A stretch of 43,468 nucleotides of DNA from Alteromonadaceae bacterium. Lineage in GTDB: Bacteria > Pseudomonadota > Gammaproteobacteria > Enterobacterales > Alteromonadaceae. Both the position numbers and the translations under genes were made by a program. Numbering within the stretch: position 1 is the stretch's first letter; each line of letters opens with the position of its first letter. The notes beneath the pieces are model-generated. The model was not told where the DNA came from and ran no database searches. It saw nothing but the letters and a program-made list of their open reading frames with translations. This document shows positions 1 to 9,971 of the stretch, piece by piece. The stretch covers positions 1 to 43,468 of the forward strand of contig JABSOI010000050.1 in assembly GCA_013216015.1 (NCBI GenBank), read 5' to 3'.

Positions 1-897
1 CATAGCAATGATTGGGACAATAAATGGAAGACAGTAGTTTTAAATTCGCCATTGTGAAAACTCAATATATTACACTTCCATTTACCACCGACATAAATAG
101 TGCCGTTATTACTTGATAAGGAAATTTGGCTTGGGAGTGAATCAACGTATTATCGACTATTAAGACGTAACAAAATGCTCATTCACCGTGGAAGCAGTGC
201 TAAAGCAGTCACGCGAACGCCACCGAGACTAAAGGCTACCGAGTCCAATGAGATATGGTGTTGGGATGTATCTCTCCTTAAAACGCATGTACTTGGTCAA
301 TTTTTTTATTTGCATTTATTTTTAGATTTATACAGTAGAAAAATTATATTAGCTGAGGTGTTACTCAATGAAAGCGCAGAAAATGCAACGATGCTGACTA
401 AGCTCGCTATTACGCGTGAAAAAGCACTAGGAGGTAAAATACCCAGTATTTTACACAGTGATAATGGAGGACCAATGCGTAGCGCTACACTGTATGCCAC
501 GTTGCAAGATTTAGGCATATTTCGTTCGTTTAATCGACCACATACCAGCAACGATAATGCCTTTGCAGAGTCAGTATTTAAAACATTAAAATACTGTCCC
601 CAATATCCTGTAAAAGGATTTGGGACACTCCAAGATGCACAAGAATGGGTATTAAAATTCACGCGATGGTATAACAATCAACACTTGCACAGTGGTTTGA
701 ATTTTGTCACGCCTAATCAGCGGCATAATGGTAATGATAAGGCACAACTAGCACAGAGAAAAAAGGTTATTGAAACAGCTAAAGCAAAACATCCTGAACG
801 ATGGTCCGGTAAGACAAGAAATTGTGAACCAATTGGAGATGTTTATATAAACAAACCAGCTGATGAGGCTAATGATAGCCAAAATAAAGCGGCATAA
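1..897 (+). pseudogene. IS3-family transposase (OrfB), decayed
   Basis: DDE integrase-fold transposase of the IS3 family, truncated by the window edge. The open part begins at a GTG (100) and shows the catalytic core: WCWDVSLL (first Asp), HSDNGG (second Asp), AFAESVFKTLKY (Glu), then the usual C-terminal WYNNQHLHSGL block. Reading the same frame from base 1 gives more transposase-like sequence (NSPL, then LPPT before IVPLLLDKE) interrupted by TGA at 55-57 and TAA at 94-96. The second stop sits where IS3 relatives usually have Gln in an LxPxQIVP motif, so a CAA to TAA change is likely. The N-terminal HTH region is shortened or absent. The element is therefore probably inactive. Its right end is probably near 933, where TTGACAGCTTCCG resembles IS3-family termini. 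Family assignment is firm; element boundaries are inferred. Confidence 0.85.
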
Positions 898-1053
898 TTA
901 AAGTAAATCATTGCAACTATATTGACAGCTTCCGGGTGTACGAAATTAGTCGTATACTTGTCATTCATTCTAGTTTAGATTGATCTTAAAATAATAACGT
1001 CTGAGTTTGTTTTCTAAATAATCAAGCTTCTTAATAAAAAAATGAGGTTCCTA

Positions 1054-2163
1054 ATGATAAAACACATATTAACCACAACACTTTTTTTTCTTTATGCTTC
1101 GATTACATTCGCGACCGAAAGCAATGAGAACATGAAAAAAATAGGCATAAAAGAAACTGCGATTGAATTAGATACTTTCGTGAAAGAATTAGTTAATAAA
1201 GATAAATTTTCGGGTGCAATACTTTTAGCAAAAGGAGACAAAATCTTATATAAAGCAGCCTTTGGTTTAGCTAGCAAACGTTTCAATATACCCAACAATC
1301 AACAAACTAAATTCAATTTGGCCTCGATGAATAAAATGTTCACAGCAATAGCCATTATGCAGCTTGTTGAGTCTAAAAAGTTGTCGCTAACCGATAAATT
1401 GAGTAGTTTTGTAGATGAAACTTGGTTGCCAAAAACGATTACCAATAAAATAGAAATCCAACATCTACTTACACATTCGTCTGGTTTAGGGAGCTTTTTT
1501 AATAAAGACTTCATGGCCTCTTCAAGAGGCCTCTTTCGTTCTTTATCTGATTATAAAAAGCTAACTCAAAATGAATCATTGCAGTTTGAACCTGGTAAAG
1601 GTAATCGTTATAGCAATACGGGAATGTTAATGTTAGGTGTCGTTATCGAAAAAGTTAGTACTCAAAACTATTTCGATTACATTAGAGAAAATATATATAA
1701 GCGTGCTGGGATGGTAAATACTGATAGCTATGAAATGGACCAACCCGTAGCTAACTTAGCGATAGGATATATACCAACAGATAACGACACAGGTTGGACT
1801 AACAACTTATTCATGCATGTGATTAAAGGTGGACCCGCAGGTGGAGGATATTCAACTATCGAAGACTTGTATCAATTCGCTTTAGCCCTTACTAATTATA
1901 AACTCTTAAATAAGAAGCATACAGAGCAACTTTATTCCGCCAAACCTCAATTACAGTCACCAAGTTATGGCTACGGATTTCGTGTTAGTGGAGCATCAGG
2001 AAATAGAGTTGTTGGTCATAATGGTGGCTTTCCAGGCATTGACACAAATTTAGATATTTACTTAGATAAAGGTTATGTCTCCATAGTTCTTTCAAACTAT
2101 TGGCGTGCCGCTACGCCAGTTATCAGTAAAATAAGTGAACTAGTGGATCGTACTAAACAGTAG
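1054..2163 (+). CDS. Exported serine hydrolase, beta-lactamase/PBP-like (PF00144)
   Basis: Class C beta-lactamase-fold serine hydrolase, probably periplasmic. An N-terminal signal peptide (MIKHILTTTLFFLYASITFA) precedes the enzyme domain. Active-site motifs are in order: SMNK (SxxK, nucleophile Ser) in LASMNKMF, YSN in NRYSNTG, and HNGG near the C-terminus in place of KTG. This pattern fits the broad family of esterases, D-aminopeptidases and peptidases related to AmpC rather than a true beta-lactamase; the substrate cannot be read from sequence. I prefer the ATG at 1054 to the one at 1042 because GAGG at 1044-1047 lies 6 bases upstream and the signal peptide starts better there. It stands alone between IS debris and a long non-coding gap, so context gives no hint of its role. 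Confidence 0.85.
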   Translation: MIKHILTTTLFFLYASITFATESNENMKKIGIKETAIELDTFVKELVNKDKFSGAILLAKGDKILYKAAFGLASKRFNIPNNQQTKFNLASMNKMFTAIAIMQLVESKKLSLTDKLSSFVDETWLPKTITNKIEIQHLLTHSSGLGSFFNKDFMASSRGLFRSLSDYKKLTQNESLQFEPGKGNRYSNTGMLMLGVVIEKVSTQNYFDYIRENIYKRAGMVNTDSYEMDQPVANLAIGYIPTDNDTGWTNNLFMHVIKGGPAGGGYSTIEDLYQFALALTNYKLLNKKHTEQLYSAKPQLQSPSYGYGFRVSGASGNRVVGHNGGFPGIDTNLDIYLDKGYVSIVLSNYWRAATPVISKISELVDRTKQ

Positions 2164-3079
2164 AAGACAATTCTATTGTGAACAAAGGAAGTTGAACGAA
2201 AGATGTTATATTTACTCTGACTTAAGACTTGTAATTACTTGGCTGTTCTTTTGAACTTAGATGGATGCAAGGTCTAAATTTATTTCGATTTTTTGTAGAT
2301 GCATTCGTAATTTAAAAGACAGAGCTTGGTTGCTTCATGGCACGCAGTAGTCAAGTCTGCATCAAAGGCTACTATCTATATTGCCGTAGAGTTAGATGTC
2401 TTATCCAACTTGTTATGAATACTTTCCCTCCAACAGCAGAAGCTTATATTTAATTCCCTGTAAATTCTTCTAGGCGCACTAAGAGATCCTAATTCGGTAA
2501 TCCTTTAATACTTGAACGGCCCCTTATCGCTCAATACGTCCAGTCGATGTACTTAAATGCCTTTTGATACTTGGCTTATAACTGCGAAACAAAATCTGAG
2601 CGTCCCAACGTCTCCTTTGGGATCTTACTCCTGACCTTAGCCTAATTTTTGCTTATGTCTCTAAAGTGGCATTAGTTAGCCTTTCGAATCCAGCCAAAAC
2701 GTCCGCTAATAGCGATCAGTTGACCTAAAGAGCAACCGATAGCTAACGTCAGCAATGCGAACAAACTTGTCCTTAATTCTATCTCGCTATGTGCCCCATA
2801 CCGAGATAGAAAATTGATATATCATGTCTGTTGTTTGTTAAGTCAGCTGGCATTTCTTTCGTAAAGCATTTTTCTTCAACAATGCGAACTGTCCAGACTG
2901 TACGGTTATACCGCGAGCCTTTGCTGAAAGCGTCAGATCGAGTTTGAACTAATACAACTAAACTAATACAACTAAACGTCTATATCTTGTAGAGCCTATT
3001 TCGTGTCATTGGATCGCCCTCGCTACGACCATGTTTCTGGACGGATACTAGCTAAATATGAAAAAATTTTGACCTTTCA

Positions 3080-3105
3080 CTTGAATTTTATAATTTACCC
3101 CTAAC
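3080..3105 (+). promoter_or_regulatory. Probable sigma-32 heat-shock promoter of htpG
   Basis: CTTGAAT at 3080-3086 and CCCCTAAC at 3098-3105, separated by 11 bases, match the RpoH consensus (CTTGAAA, then CCCCAT-type -10). It lies about 100 bases upstream of htpG, a classic heat-shock gene. The match is seen directly; use by RpoH is inferred. Confidence 0.75.
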
Positions 3106-3146
3106 ATATTTAAACAAATGATTTAACCCGTAACCCACCGGGTAAA

Positions 3147-3182
3147 GTAACCAAATAGGTGACCAAATAGGTGACCAAATAT
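3147..3182 (+). repeat. 12-bp tandem repeat in the htpG leader
   Basis: Three consecutive 12-base units, GTAACCAAATAG, GTGACCAAATAG and GTGACCAAATAT, sit just before the htpG ribosome-binding region, within the predicted 5' leader. Function unknown; copy number could vary by slippage. Confidence 0.85.
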
Positions 3183-3205
3183 TAAAAATTCAAAGGTTTT
3201 ATAAA

Positions 3206-5173
3206 ATGGAAAAGAAAATAGATAAAGAAAATCATAGCTTTAGTACAGATGCCTCTAAAATACTTCAATTAATGATCCATTCATTATATTCAAATAAAGA
3301 AATTTTCCTTCGTGAGCTTGTGTCCAATGCAGCAGATGCGGCAGATAAATTACGTTTTAAAGCCTTGTCAGAAGCTGATTTATATGAAGGTGATGGTGAA
3401 TTACGTGTACGTATCAGTGCTGATAAAGAAAACAATACCTTAACCATTTCTGATAATGGTATTGGTATGACTCATGATCAAATAGTTGAGCATTTAGGTA
3501 CTATTGCAAAATCAGGTACAGCTGAATTCTTTTCTCAGTTATCGGGTGAACAAGCGTCTGATTCACAATTAATTGGTCAGTTTGGTGTGGGTTTTTACTC
3601 TTCATTTATTGTTGCAGATAAAGTTACTGTACGTTCACGTGCTGCCGGAATACCTGCAAGTGAAGGTGTTGAATGGAGTTCATCAGGTGAGGGTGAATTC
3701 ACTACCTCTAAAATAGAAAAAACCAATCGCGGTACTGACATCATTCTTCATTTAAAAGAAGATGAAAGTGAGTTTGCTGATGATTGGAAGATTAAATCAT
3801 TGGTGACTAAGTATTCTGATCATATTTCAGTTTCTGTAGAAATGTTAACGCCTGAAGTTGCTGAAATTCCGGAAGTACCTGAAAAAGATGGTCCAGATGG
3901 TCCTGACGGTGAAAAAATTCCAGCCGTGCCAGCTGTACCGGCAGTTCCTGCAAAGTGGAACCCGGTAAATAAAGCAACAGCACTTTGGACACGTGAAAAA
4001 TCTGATATTACAGATGAAGAATACACTGAATTTTATAAACACGTTTCACACGATTTTACTGATCCATTGTTATGGGCACACAATAAAGTTGAAGGCAAAA
4101 CCGAATACACAAGTTTACTTTATATCCCAAGCAAAGCGCCTTTCGATATGTGGAACCGTGAAAAACAGCATGGTTTAAAACTTTATGTACAACGTGTTTT
4201 TATTATGGATGACGCTGAACAGTTCATGCCAACCTACTTACGCTTTGTGAAAGGTTTATTGGATTCTAATGATTTACCGTTAAACGTTTCCCGTGAAATA
4301 TTACAAGACAACAAAGTAACGCAGGCGATAAGAAAAGGTTGTACTAAACGTGCCTTAACTATGCTTGAGCGTTTAGGTAAAAAAGATAAAGAAAAGTATC
4401 AAAGCTTCTGGGGTGAATTTGGTCAGGTATTAAAAGAAGGCCCGGCTGAAGATATGGCTAATAAAGAGCAAGTAGCTAAATTACTTCGCTTTGCGTCAAC
4501 GAATGAAGACGTAGCTACACAAAATGTGTCTGTAACTGATTATATTGAACGTATGAAGGAAGGTCAGGAGAAAATTTATTACGTGGTTGCTGACAGTTTT
4601 GAAGCCGCTAAAAACAGCCCTCATTTAGAAGTGTTCCGTAAAAAAGGCATTGAAGTATTATTAATGTCTGATCGTATCGATGAGTGGTTAGTGAGCCATT
4701 TGACAGAAGTTGATGGTAAGCAATTACAATCAGTAACTCGTGGTGGCCTTGATTTAGGTGAAGTAGACAGCGAAGAAACAAAAGAAGCACAAGAAAAACT
4801 TGAAAAAGAGTTTGATTCTGTTGTTAAGCGTATTAAAGAGTCTCTAAAAGGTAAAGTTAAAGACGTTAATATTTCTCAACGTTTAACTGATTCTCCAGTT
4901 TGTATTGTTGCAGATGAGCATGATATGAGCAGCCAGATGATGAAGTTAATGCAATCAGTTGGTCAGGAAGTACCTGATGCTTTACCAATTTTTGAAATTA
5001 ACGCTGAACATGATCTTATTCGTCATATTGCAGACGAGCAAGATGATGATCAATTTAATCAGTGGACTGAAGTTTTATATGAACAGGCAATGTTAGCAGA
5101 GCGTGGTAGTTTGAAAGACCCTGCAAGTTTCGTTACACGTTTAAATAAATTGATGTTAAGTTTAACTAAATAA
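3206..5173 (+). CDS. htpG: Molecular chaperone HtpG (Hsp90)
   Basis: Cytosolic ATP-dependent Hsp90 chaperone. The GHKL ATPase domain shows the expected blocks: [15 protein letters not shown] (Mg/ATP-binding Asn), ISDNGIGMT, and [12 protein letters not shown] (lid and glycine loop). The middle and C-terminal dimerisation domains follow ([41 protein letters not shown]). Length is 655 residues against roughly 620-640 for most gammaproteobacterial homologues. The excess is a Pro/Val/Ala/Gly-rich insertion at about residues 217-248, in the N-domain to middle-domain linker, containing [16 protein letters not shown] and then [11 protein letters not shown]. Start ATG has AAAGG upstream. It is monocistronic: preceded by a sigma-32-type promoter and followed by a strong hairpin terminator shared with the converging aga operon. 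Identity is certain; the role of the insertion is unknown. Confidence 0.98.
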   Translation: MEKKIDKENHSFSTDASKILQLMIHSLYSNKEIFLRELVSNAADAADKLRFKALSEADLYEGDGELRVRISADKENNTLTISDNGIGMTHDQIVEHLGTIAKSGTAEFFSQLSGEQASDSQLIGQFGVGFYSSFIVADKVTVRSRAAGIPASEGVEWSSSGEGEFTTSKIEKTNRGTDIILHLKEDESEFADDWKIKSLVTKYSDHISVSVEMLTPEVAEIPEVPEKDGPDGPDGEKIPAVPAVPAVPAKWNPVNKATALWTREKSDITDEEYTEFYKHVSHDFTDPLLWAHNKVEGKTEYTSLLYIPSKAPFDMWNREKQHGLKLYVQRVFIMDDAEQFMPTYLRFVKGLLDSNDLPLNVSREILQDNKVTQAIRKGCTKRALTMLERLGKKDKEKYQSFWGEFGQVLKEGPAEDMANKEQVAKLLRFASTNEDVATQNVSVTDYIERMKEGQEKIYYVVADSFEAAKNSPHLEVFRKKGIEVLLMSDRIDEWLVSHLTEVDGKQLQSVTRGGLDLGEVDSEETKEAQEKLEKEFDSVVKRIKESLKGKVKDVNISQRLTDSPVCIVADEHDMSSQMMKLMQSVGQEVPDALPIFEINAEHDLIRHIADEQDDDQFNQWTEVLYEQAMLAERGSLKDPASFVTRLNKLMLSLTK

Positions 5174-5211
5174 TTAACGCCTGCGACAGTCGTTAGTATT
5201 AAGTTAGTATG

Positions 5212-5238
5212 AAAAAAGGGCCTGTATGGCCCTTTTTT
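5212..5238. terminator. Bidirectional intrinsic terminator
   Basis: Perfect 11-bp inverted repeat AAAAAAGGGCC / GGCCCTTTTTT with a 5-base loop (TGTAT). T-runs occur on both strands, so it can serve both htpG (plus) and the aga operon (minus), which converge here. Confidence 0.93.
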
Positions 5239-5311
5239 AATACGTATAAAAAGTGATGAAATGATGGGGCAGCTGAAATCGTAACCCATCAATAAATTGG
5301 TATAATTGGTC

Positions 5312-6508
5312 TTAGTAATAGTTCCCTTTAGCAAATTCATTTCTTAAGTGCTCAGTTACAAAAACTACTTTGCCGTCGATGAAGGTGGCCTTAACATTAA
5401 AGTCATTATCAACAATCGTTAAGCAAGCCCTTTTGTTAACGGCAATACTTCCTAATGACTCACTTACCCCAAGAAATTCTGCGGGAGCCAAGCTTGCCAT
5501 GTGCACAGCCTCCAGTAGAGGTATATCCGCCAGGTTGATTAAATTGGAAACGGCTTTTTCAAGCGTTAACGTACTACCTGCTAATGAACCACTTTCTGTT
5601 CTGGCAATACCATTAGTAACGTTTACTTCTAACATACCTAAACGGTAAGTGCCGTCATCCATACCACCAGCAACAATACAGTCGCTTATTAAGCCCATTT
5701 TATTCGGTCCTTTCATCCGGTAGATCATTTCAAGAATGCCAGGGTGAAGGTGAACACCATCTGCAATTACTTCCACATAAGCTTCTTTATCAAGTAAAAC
5801 CGCGCCTGCGCAACCAGGATCTCTATGATGTATGCCTTTCATGCCATTAAACACATGCACTCCGCCACACGCCCCCGCATTTAATGCGTCGCAGGTTTGT
5901 TGGAAATTGGCGTTTGTGTGCCCAAGCATGGGGATAATACCTTTAGATGACAGATAGCGAATAATTTCATCTGAATCATCGAGTTCTGGTGCTAATGCCA
6001 CCACTTTCAAAGCGCCTTTGGCCGCTGAAATAATGGCATCTATATTTTTTTTACTCAAAGGTAAGAAATATTGTTCATCATGGGCTCCTTTATGATCTTC
6101 TGTAAAAAACAGCCCTTCGTTATATGCACCCAGAACCTGAGCCCCGCTAGGTTGGTTTTGATAAGCTTCACCAATATTGGTAAAAGCGGCGAGGGTATTT
6201 TCCCATGTAGAAGTAACAGTGGTGCCTAAAAAGCCAATAACACCATGTTTAGCCAGGGAAGTAGAAATAGTTTCAATTGCTTCAGGAGTTGCATCCATAA
6301 TATCAGCACCTTCACGACCGTGAATATGCAGATCCAAGAAACCAGGTAGTAAATTTAATTCACCTAACTCTACAACCGTAATATTTTTTTTGGGTTGTGT
6401 TGTTATTTCACGAATAAGGCCTGCCTCAATGAGTACAAAACAATCTTGCTTAATTGATGACTCAGTAAATACTTGAGCAGCATGTATATAATAGGGTTTA
6501 GCTTTCAA
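5312..6508 (-). CDS. agaA: N-acetylgalactosamine-6-phosphate deacetylase (AgaA/NagA family)
   Basis: Cytosolic amidohydrolase that removes acetate from N-acetylhexosamine-6-phosphate. Metal and active-site elements are visible: LDLHIHG (HxH at residues 61/63 of the chosen start), Glu in AYNEGLFFTEDH, His in PMLGHTNA, His in GGVHVFNGMKG, and the catalytic Asp in GLISDCIVAGG. The HxH site contrasts with the QxN of Escherichia coli NagA. I chose the TTG at 6508, overlapping the kinase stop by 11 bases, because the protein then begins at the expected family start (KAKPYYIHAAQVF); a longer TTG start at 6559 would overlap by 62 bases. Last gene of the agaZ-agaS-agaK-agaA unit. GalNAc-6-P rather than GlcNAc-6-P specificity is inferred from agaS and agaZ, since the two deacetylases are close relatives; nagA is the alternative name. 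Confidence 0.88.
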   Translation of the reverse strand: MKAKPYYIHAAQVFTESSIKQDCFVLIEAGLIREITTQPKKNITVVELGELNLLPGFLDLHIHGREGADIMDATPEAIETISTSLAKHGVIGFLGTTVTSTWENTLAAFTNIGEAYQNQPSGAQVLGAYNEGLFFTEDHKGAHDEQYFLPLSKKNIDAIISAAKGALKVVALAPELDDSDEIIRYLSSKGIIPMLGHTNANFQQTCDALNAGACGGVHVFNGMKGIHHRDPGCAGAVLLDKEAYVEVIADGVHLHPGILEMIYRMKGPNKMGLISDCIVAGGMDDGTYRLGMLEVNVTNGIARTESGSLAGSTLTLEKAVSNLINLADIPLLEAVHMASLAPAEFLGVSESLGSIAVNKRACLTIVDNDFNVKATFIDGKVVFVTEHLRNEFAKGNYY

Positions 6509-7454
6509 CTTGTTGATTCCGTAATATTGCAGCACCTCTAACTCCACTTGAGTCACCAAATACTGCGCGTTGTACAGGAGGAGATTCTACCCCTTTAAAT
6601 AAATGATGATTGATATATTGAGGTAAAGCTTCAACAATTTCGTCAATTTTAGATAGGCCACCACCTACGACAATAATATCAGGATCATAAGATAATACGA
6701 TGGTCGCGAAAGAAGCTCCGAGAAACTCCATATAACAAGCAAAGGTTTCTTTTGCGATAGGGTCATTATTACGCAATTGCTTAATAAAATGATGTGTATC
6801 ACCATTTTCGGCACCAAAATGTTGATAAAGCCACGCAAGTCCAGGACCTGCTATATAACATTCATAACAACCTTTGAGGCCGCAACCACAGTTTCGAATA
6901 GGTAGATTATAACGCTGTATTAAAGGTGCCGAGACGGGCAGGTGTCCATATTCACCGGCAAAACCATTTTTACCTGTATATAACCGTCCATTAATACACA
7001 AGCCACCCGCAGCACCAGTACCAATAATAGCACCATAAACATTAGTATGGTTTTTACCAGCACCACCACAACTTTCTGAAAGGGTAAATAACTGGCAGTC
7101 ATTACCAATAACCACTTGGCGATTCAGTGCCAGTGATAAATCTTCAGTAATGCTTTTACCTGTTGCACAAGGTACGTTTGCTGATTTCAGTTTACCGTGT
7201 TTATCTCTGATGCCCGGCATACCAATGCCTATAACACCTTGTTGCTGAGTTCGCTGGTCGGCATCGGCAACTAAACTGACGATTGCCTGAATAAATTCAT
7301 CGTAGTTATCGGTGGGGGTAGCGACACGCCAACTGTCTAATAATTGAAGTTCTTCACACAGAATTCCTATTGAAGTAAATAAACCAATTTCAATCTTTGT
7401 ACCCCCAATATCTATACCGTATGTGATTTTTTTATCATTAGAAACTAATGACAT
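6498..7454 (-). CDS. agaK: ROK-family sugar kinase, probable GalNAc kinase
   Basis: ATP-dependent N-acetylhexosamine kinase of the ROK family, cytosolic. The phosphate-binding DIGGTK motif lies near residues 15-20, the catalytic Asp in IGNDCQ, and the ROK zinc motif CGCGLKGCYE follows EYGHLP (His ligand). The adenosine motif is in VVGGGLSK near the C-terminus. Length (318) is normal. It starts 2 bases after agaS and overlaps agaA, so it is translationally coupled in the operon. A kinase is needed here because the partner transporter is an MFS permease and not a PTS, so GalNAc arrives unphosphorylated. This matches the AgaK branch described for Shewanella-type GalNAc pathways. GlcNAc or glucose kinase activity cannot be excluded from sequence. 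Confidence 0.85.
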   Translation of the reverse strand: MSLVSNDKKITYGIDIGGTKIEIGLFTSIGILCEELQLLDSWRVATPTDNYDEFIQAIVSLVADADQRTQQQGVIGIGMPGIRDKHGKLKSANVPCATGKSITEDLSLALNRQVVIGNDCQLFTLSESCGGAGKNHTNVYGAIIGTGAAGGLCINGRLYTGKNGFAGEYGHLPVSAPLIQRYNLPIRNCGCGLKGCYECYIAGPGLAWLYQHFGAENGDTHHFIKQLRNNDPIAKETFACYMEFLGASFATIVLSYDPDIIVVGGGLSKIDEIVEALPQYINHHLFKGVESPPVQRAVFGDSSGVRGAAILRNQQVES

Positions 7455-7456
7455 AA

Positions 7457-8587
7457 TTACAACCTGTCGTTAACTAATGGATATAGTGTAACACCTTGCA
7501 CCACTCTATTCACTTCACCAGTAGGACACGGATTGTCAGGGGTTATATCAGCCTGCATTGATTTAAAAAAGGCCAGTATCTGGCAATATAAAATGTAAGG
7601 AAGCCCGGCCCATACATCTTCAATATCTGTTGCTTGATTAAATTTTTCTTTGTTCAATGTTGTAATTGCCAGGGCTTGATTGTCATTGTATAACTCTTTA
7701 AGTAAATCTTGATCATACAATTGGGTATAAGGATCGCTTGACGAAAAAAATATCACTTCCGTACTGTCGTCCATCAATGACTTGGGACCATGACGAAACC
7801 CCAACGGACTTTCAAAATAACTTAAAACTTTTCCTGATGTTAACTCCAATACCTTAAGTGCCGCTTCGCGAGCAATGCCCTGCAAACCACCAGCACCTAG
7901 AAACACCAATCGTTGCGTCGGTCGTTTGGCTTGTTCTTTTAAACTTTCCACGCCATTTTCAAGGAAGTTTTCCGCCCATTGTGCAGCACATTCAAGTTGA
8001 TGTGCCTGAGGATGAAAAATAGATAATGTGCTCACTAACATAGAAGTAAAACTACTGGTCATGGCAAAACTTTGATCTAATGTACCTTCAGGCATAAGTA
8101 ATGAAAATGCATTTGTTTGTCTCTGGGCATTTAAAGCCAAATCACCCTCAGGGTTACATGTAATGATCAAGTGATAACAAGCAGTAATTATTTGATTAGC
8201 CAATTTTACTGTGGCAACACTTTCAGGGCTATTACCAGAGCGGGCAAATGAAATGAGTAGTGTGGGTACATCTTTAAGTAAATATTGAGGCGCATTACTG
8301 ACTATATCAGTTGTGCTGATCGCTTCAAAAATTCTACCTGTGGTTTGACTTAAATGAGGAGCAATAGATTCCCCTACATAGGCTGATGTTCCCGCACCTG
8401 TTAAAATAATCCGTAGATTTGGCTGGTCTAGAATAGGGGACAACCAGGCATCTAATTCTACTCTTTTAGTTTTTACCTGGGCTGCAGCTTCGCGCCAGAC
8501 TCTGGGTTGTTGACATATTTCTTTGGCGGTCCAAAAACCATTTTTGGATTTTAAGAATTCTTCGTTGTATGTTAAAAAAACTGACAT
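7457..8587 (-). CDS. agaS: AgaS, galactosamine-6-phosphate deaminase/isomerase (SIS domains)
   Basis: Two-SIS-domain aldose-ketose isomerase that converts galactosamine-6-phosphate to tagatose-6-phosphate plus ammonia, by analogy with characterised AgaS. Phosphosugar-binding motifs are clear: LTGAGTSAYVG (residues about 62-72) and SFARSGNSPES (113-123). A third block, YFESPLGFRHGPKS (257-270), is diagnostic for AgaS-like proteins within the GlmS/SIS superfamily; there is no glutaminase domain. Length 376 agrees with AgaS. Gap to agaZ is 59 bases and to agaK 2 bases. Its presence together with AgaZ is the main reason for calling this operon GalNAc-specific rather than GlcNAc-specific, which would use NagB. 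Confidence 0.9.
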   Translation of the reverse strand: MSVFLTYNEEFLKSKNGFWTAKEICQQPRVWREAAAQVKTKRVELDAWLSPILDQPNLRIILTGAGTSAYVGESIAPHLSQTTGRIFEAISTTDIVSNAPQYLLKDVPTLLISFARSGNSPESVATVKLANQIITACYHLIITCNPEGDLALNAQRQTNAFSLLMPEGTLDQSFAMTSSFTSMLVSTLSIFHPQAHQLECAAQWAENFLENGVESLKEQAKRPTQRLVFLGAGGLQGIAREAALKVLELTSGKVLSYFESPLGFRHGPKSLMDDSTEVIFFSSSDPYTQLYDQDLLKELYNDNQALAITTLNKEKFNQATDIEDVWAGLPYILYCQILAFFKSMQADITPDNPCPTGEVNRVVQGVTLYPLVNDRL

Positions 8588-8646
8588 CGCCTTTTCCTAT
8601 AACTTATTGACTTGATAATAATGAATAACTTCTTTCTATTTGAAAA

Positions 8647-9927
8647 CTATTGTTTCCAGCAAGCATAGGCATACGACTTAAGGACTTGCTTTATTTTAGC
8701 TTTTACTAATTCTTGTGGAGTAGAGGTTAATACATTATTGCGAATTTCGCGGTACTGTTCAGGAAAAAACTGGCTGATCAATGGCAGTGGAATGCTTTCA
8801 CTGCTGAGGTTATTAAATAGCTTCAATATTGCATTTTGTATTCTTGGTTGATGCCAGTAATAACGTATGCGGTCACTATAACTATAACGACGGTATAAAG
8901 TGCCTTTACTTGCAGGAACAGGATAAAATTTTTGCCAGTTTTTTGGTGACTCCAGCATTTCCTGCTCACAGACGTCTCGCAAGTATGAACGTTGCTCGAC
9001 GGGGATTAATTCGTCCTCAATATACGACAAGGCAAAAAGCGCCTCTCGCATGGCAAGTGTTAATTGTGGTCCAACTTTCAGTATGCCAAAATGATCTTTT
9101 ATCAATGCAACATAAGCTTCATCATTTTGGTAATCAGACGAATGAGCTTCGTAAACAATGTTAGGAACAGTGGTAATATACTCTTTGAGGGCTTGCGCTT
9201 TATCTGATTGATAATCGATTATACTTGTGTGATCAAATTCGACACCGGGTTGAACTACTAGTCCTATAACCCGTTGCCAGGCGTTTTGTAGTTCCAGATT
9301 TTCAAAAGCATCCTGATGAAGTTTCAAGGTGTTTTTAACACGTTCAACGGATGTTAATTCCAGGGTTTCAATTTCTTCAGCTGCTCCACCCGGAGGAGGA
9401 ACTTCAGTTCCCACGACAAAAACCAAATCTGATTTGCCAAATGTTTCAATGGCTGTTTGTTCTGCGACTAAACAAAGTATTGCAGCTCTGTGAGCTACAA
9501 TATCATCAGGTAAGCATTGTGGATCGTCAGAACAGCTCATGCTGGTATCTAAATGGATTTTTTTAAACCCAGCAGCCACATAAGCAGTAATTAAATCACG
9601 TGCCTTTTGCATCGCTTCTCCTGCTGTTTCATTGACCCAACATACGGGACCTAAATGATCACCACCAGCAATAATCCGATCTCGCGGATAACCTTTATCA
9701 TCAGCAATTTTACCGATAAACGCTAAAAAGTCTGCCGGCAGCATGCCGGTATATCCACCAAATTGATTGACCTGGTTTGCAGTAGCTTCAATGAGTACAG
9801 GCGTATCATCTTGTAGAGCTTGTTCTATTGCGGCTTCAATTACTAAAGGATGAGCAGAGCAAATTGCATAAATGCCTTTGTTCTCGCCATTGCGATTGGC
9901 TTTTAATACTGTTCTTATATCTTTCAC
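8647..9927 (-). CDS. agaZ: D-tagatose-1,6-bisphosphate aldolase subunit AgaZ/KbaZ/GatZ
   Basis: Family of non-catalytic or chaperone-like subunits of class II tagatose-bisphosphate aldolase. Diagnostic blocks: AICSAHPLVIEAAI, IAGGDHLGPVCW, HLDTSMSCSDDP, VVGTEVPPPGGA, YEAHSSDYQ and KVGPQLTLAMREALFAL. Length 426 is typical. Translation starts at GTG (9927). It is the promoter-proximal gene of the operon, behind a region carrying CTTTC repeats at 10-bp spacing. Oddity: the catalytic partner (KbaY/GatY/AgaY) and a dedicated tagatose-6-phosphate kinase are absent from this window, so they must be elsewhere, or AgaZ does more here than in enterobacteria. In Shewanella-type pathways AgaZ has been discussed as the kinase step; sequence alone does not settle this. 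Confidence 0.88.
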   Translation of the reverse strand: MKDIRTVLKANRNGENKGIYAICSAHPLVIEAAIEQALQDDTPVLIEATANQVNQFGGYTGMLPADFLAFIGKIADDKGYPRDRIIAGGDHLGPVCWVNETAGEAMQKARDLITAYVAAGFKKIHLDTSMSCSDDPQCLPDDIVAHRAAILCLVAEQTAIETFGKSDLVFVVGTEVPPPGGAAEEIETLELTSVERVKNTLKLHQDAFENLELQNAWQRVIGLVVQPGVEFDHTSIIDYQSDKAQALKEYITTVPNIVYEAHSSDYQNDEAYVALIKDHFGILKVGPQLTLAMREALFALSYIEDELIPVEQRSYLRDVCEQEMLESPKNWQKFYPVPASKGTLYRRYSYSDRIRYYWHQPRIQNAILKLFNNLSSESIPLPLISQFFPEQYREIRNNVLTSTPQELVKAKIKQVLKSYAYACWKQ

Positions 9928-9971
9928 TTTATTTCTTTCTTTTTTTATGACTTATGAATATCATACATAAC

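Larger units (their letters stand above)
2164..3205. other. Non-coding region, about 1.0 kb
   Basis: No credible coding region, tRNA or rRNA seen. Contents noted: an imperfect direct repeat of ACTAATACAACTAA around 2947-2975; a stretch at about 3012-3055 whose reverse complement resembles 30485-30530; the htpG promoter and leader from about 3080. The remainder may be degenerate former coding DNA, but I could not recognise it. Confidence 0.6.

Noticed and set aside
1054-2163. Beta-lactamase resistance gene
   Set aside because: SxxK and YxN are present but the third motif is HNGG and the protein looks like the general PF00144 hydrolase group; resistance cannot be claimed.
3807-4178. Several antisense and out-of-frame readings inside htpG
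   Set aside because: They arise from the Pro/Gly repeat composition of the linker; the htpG frame is unambiguous.
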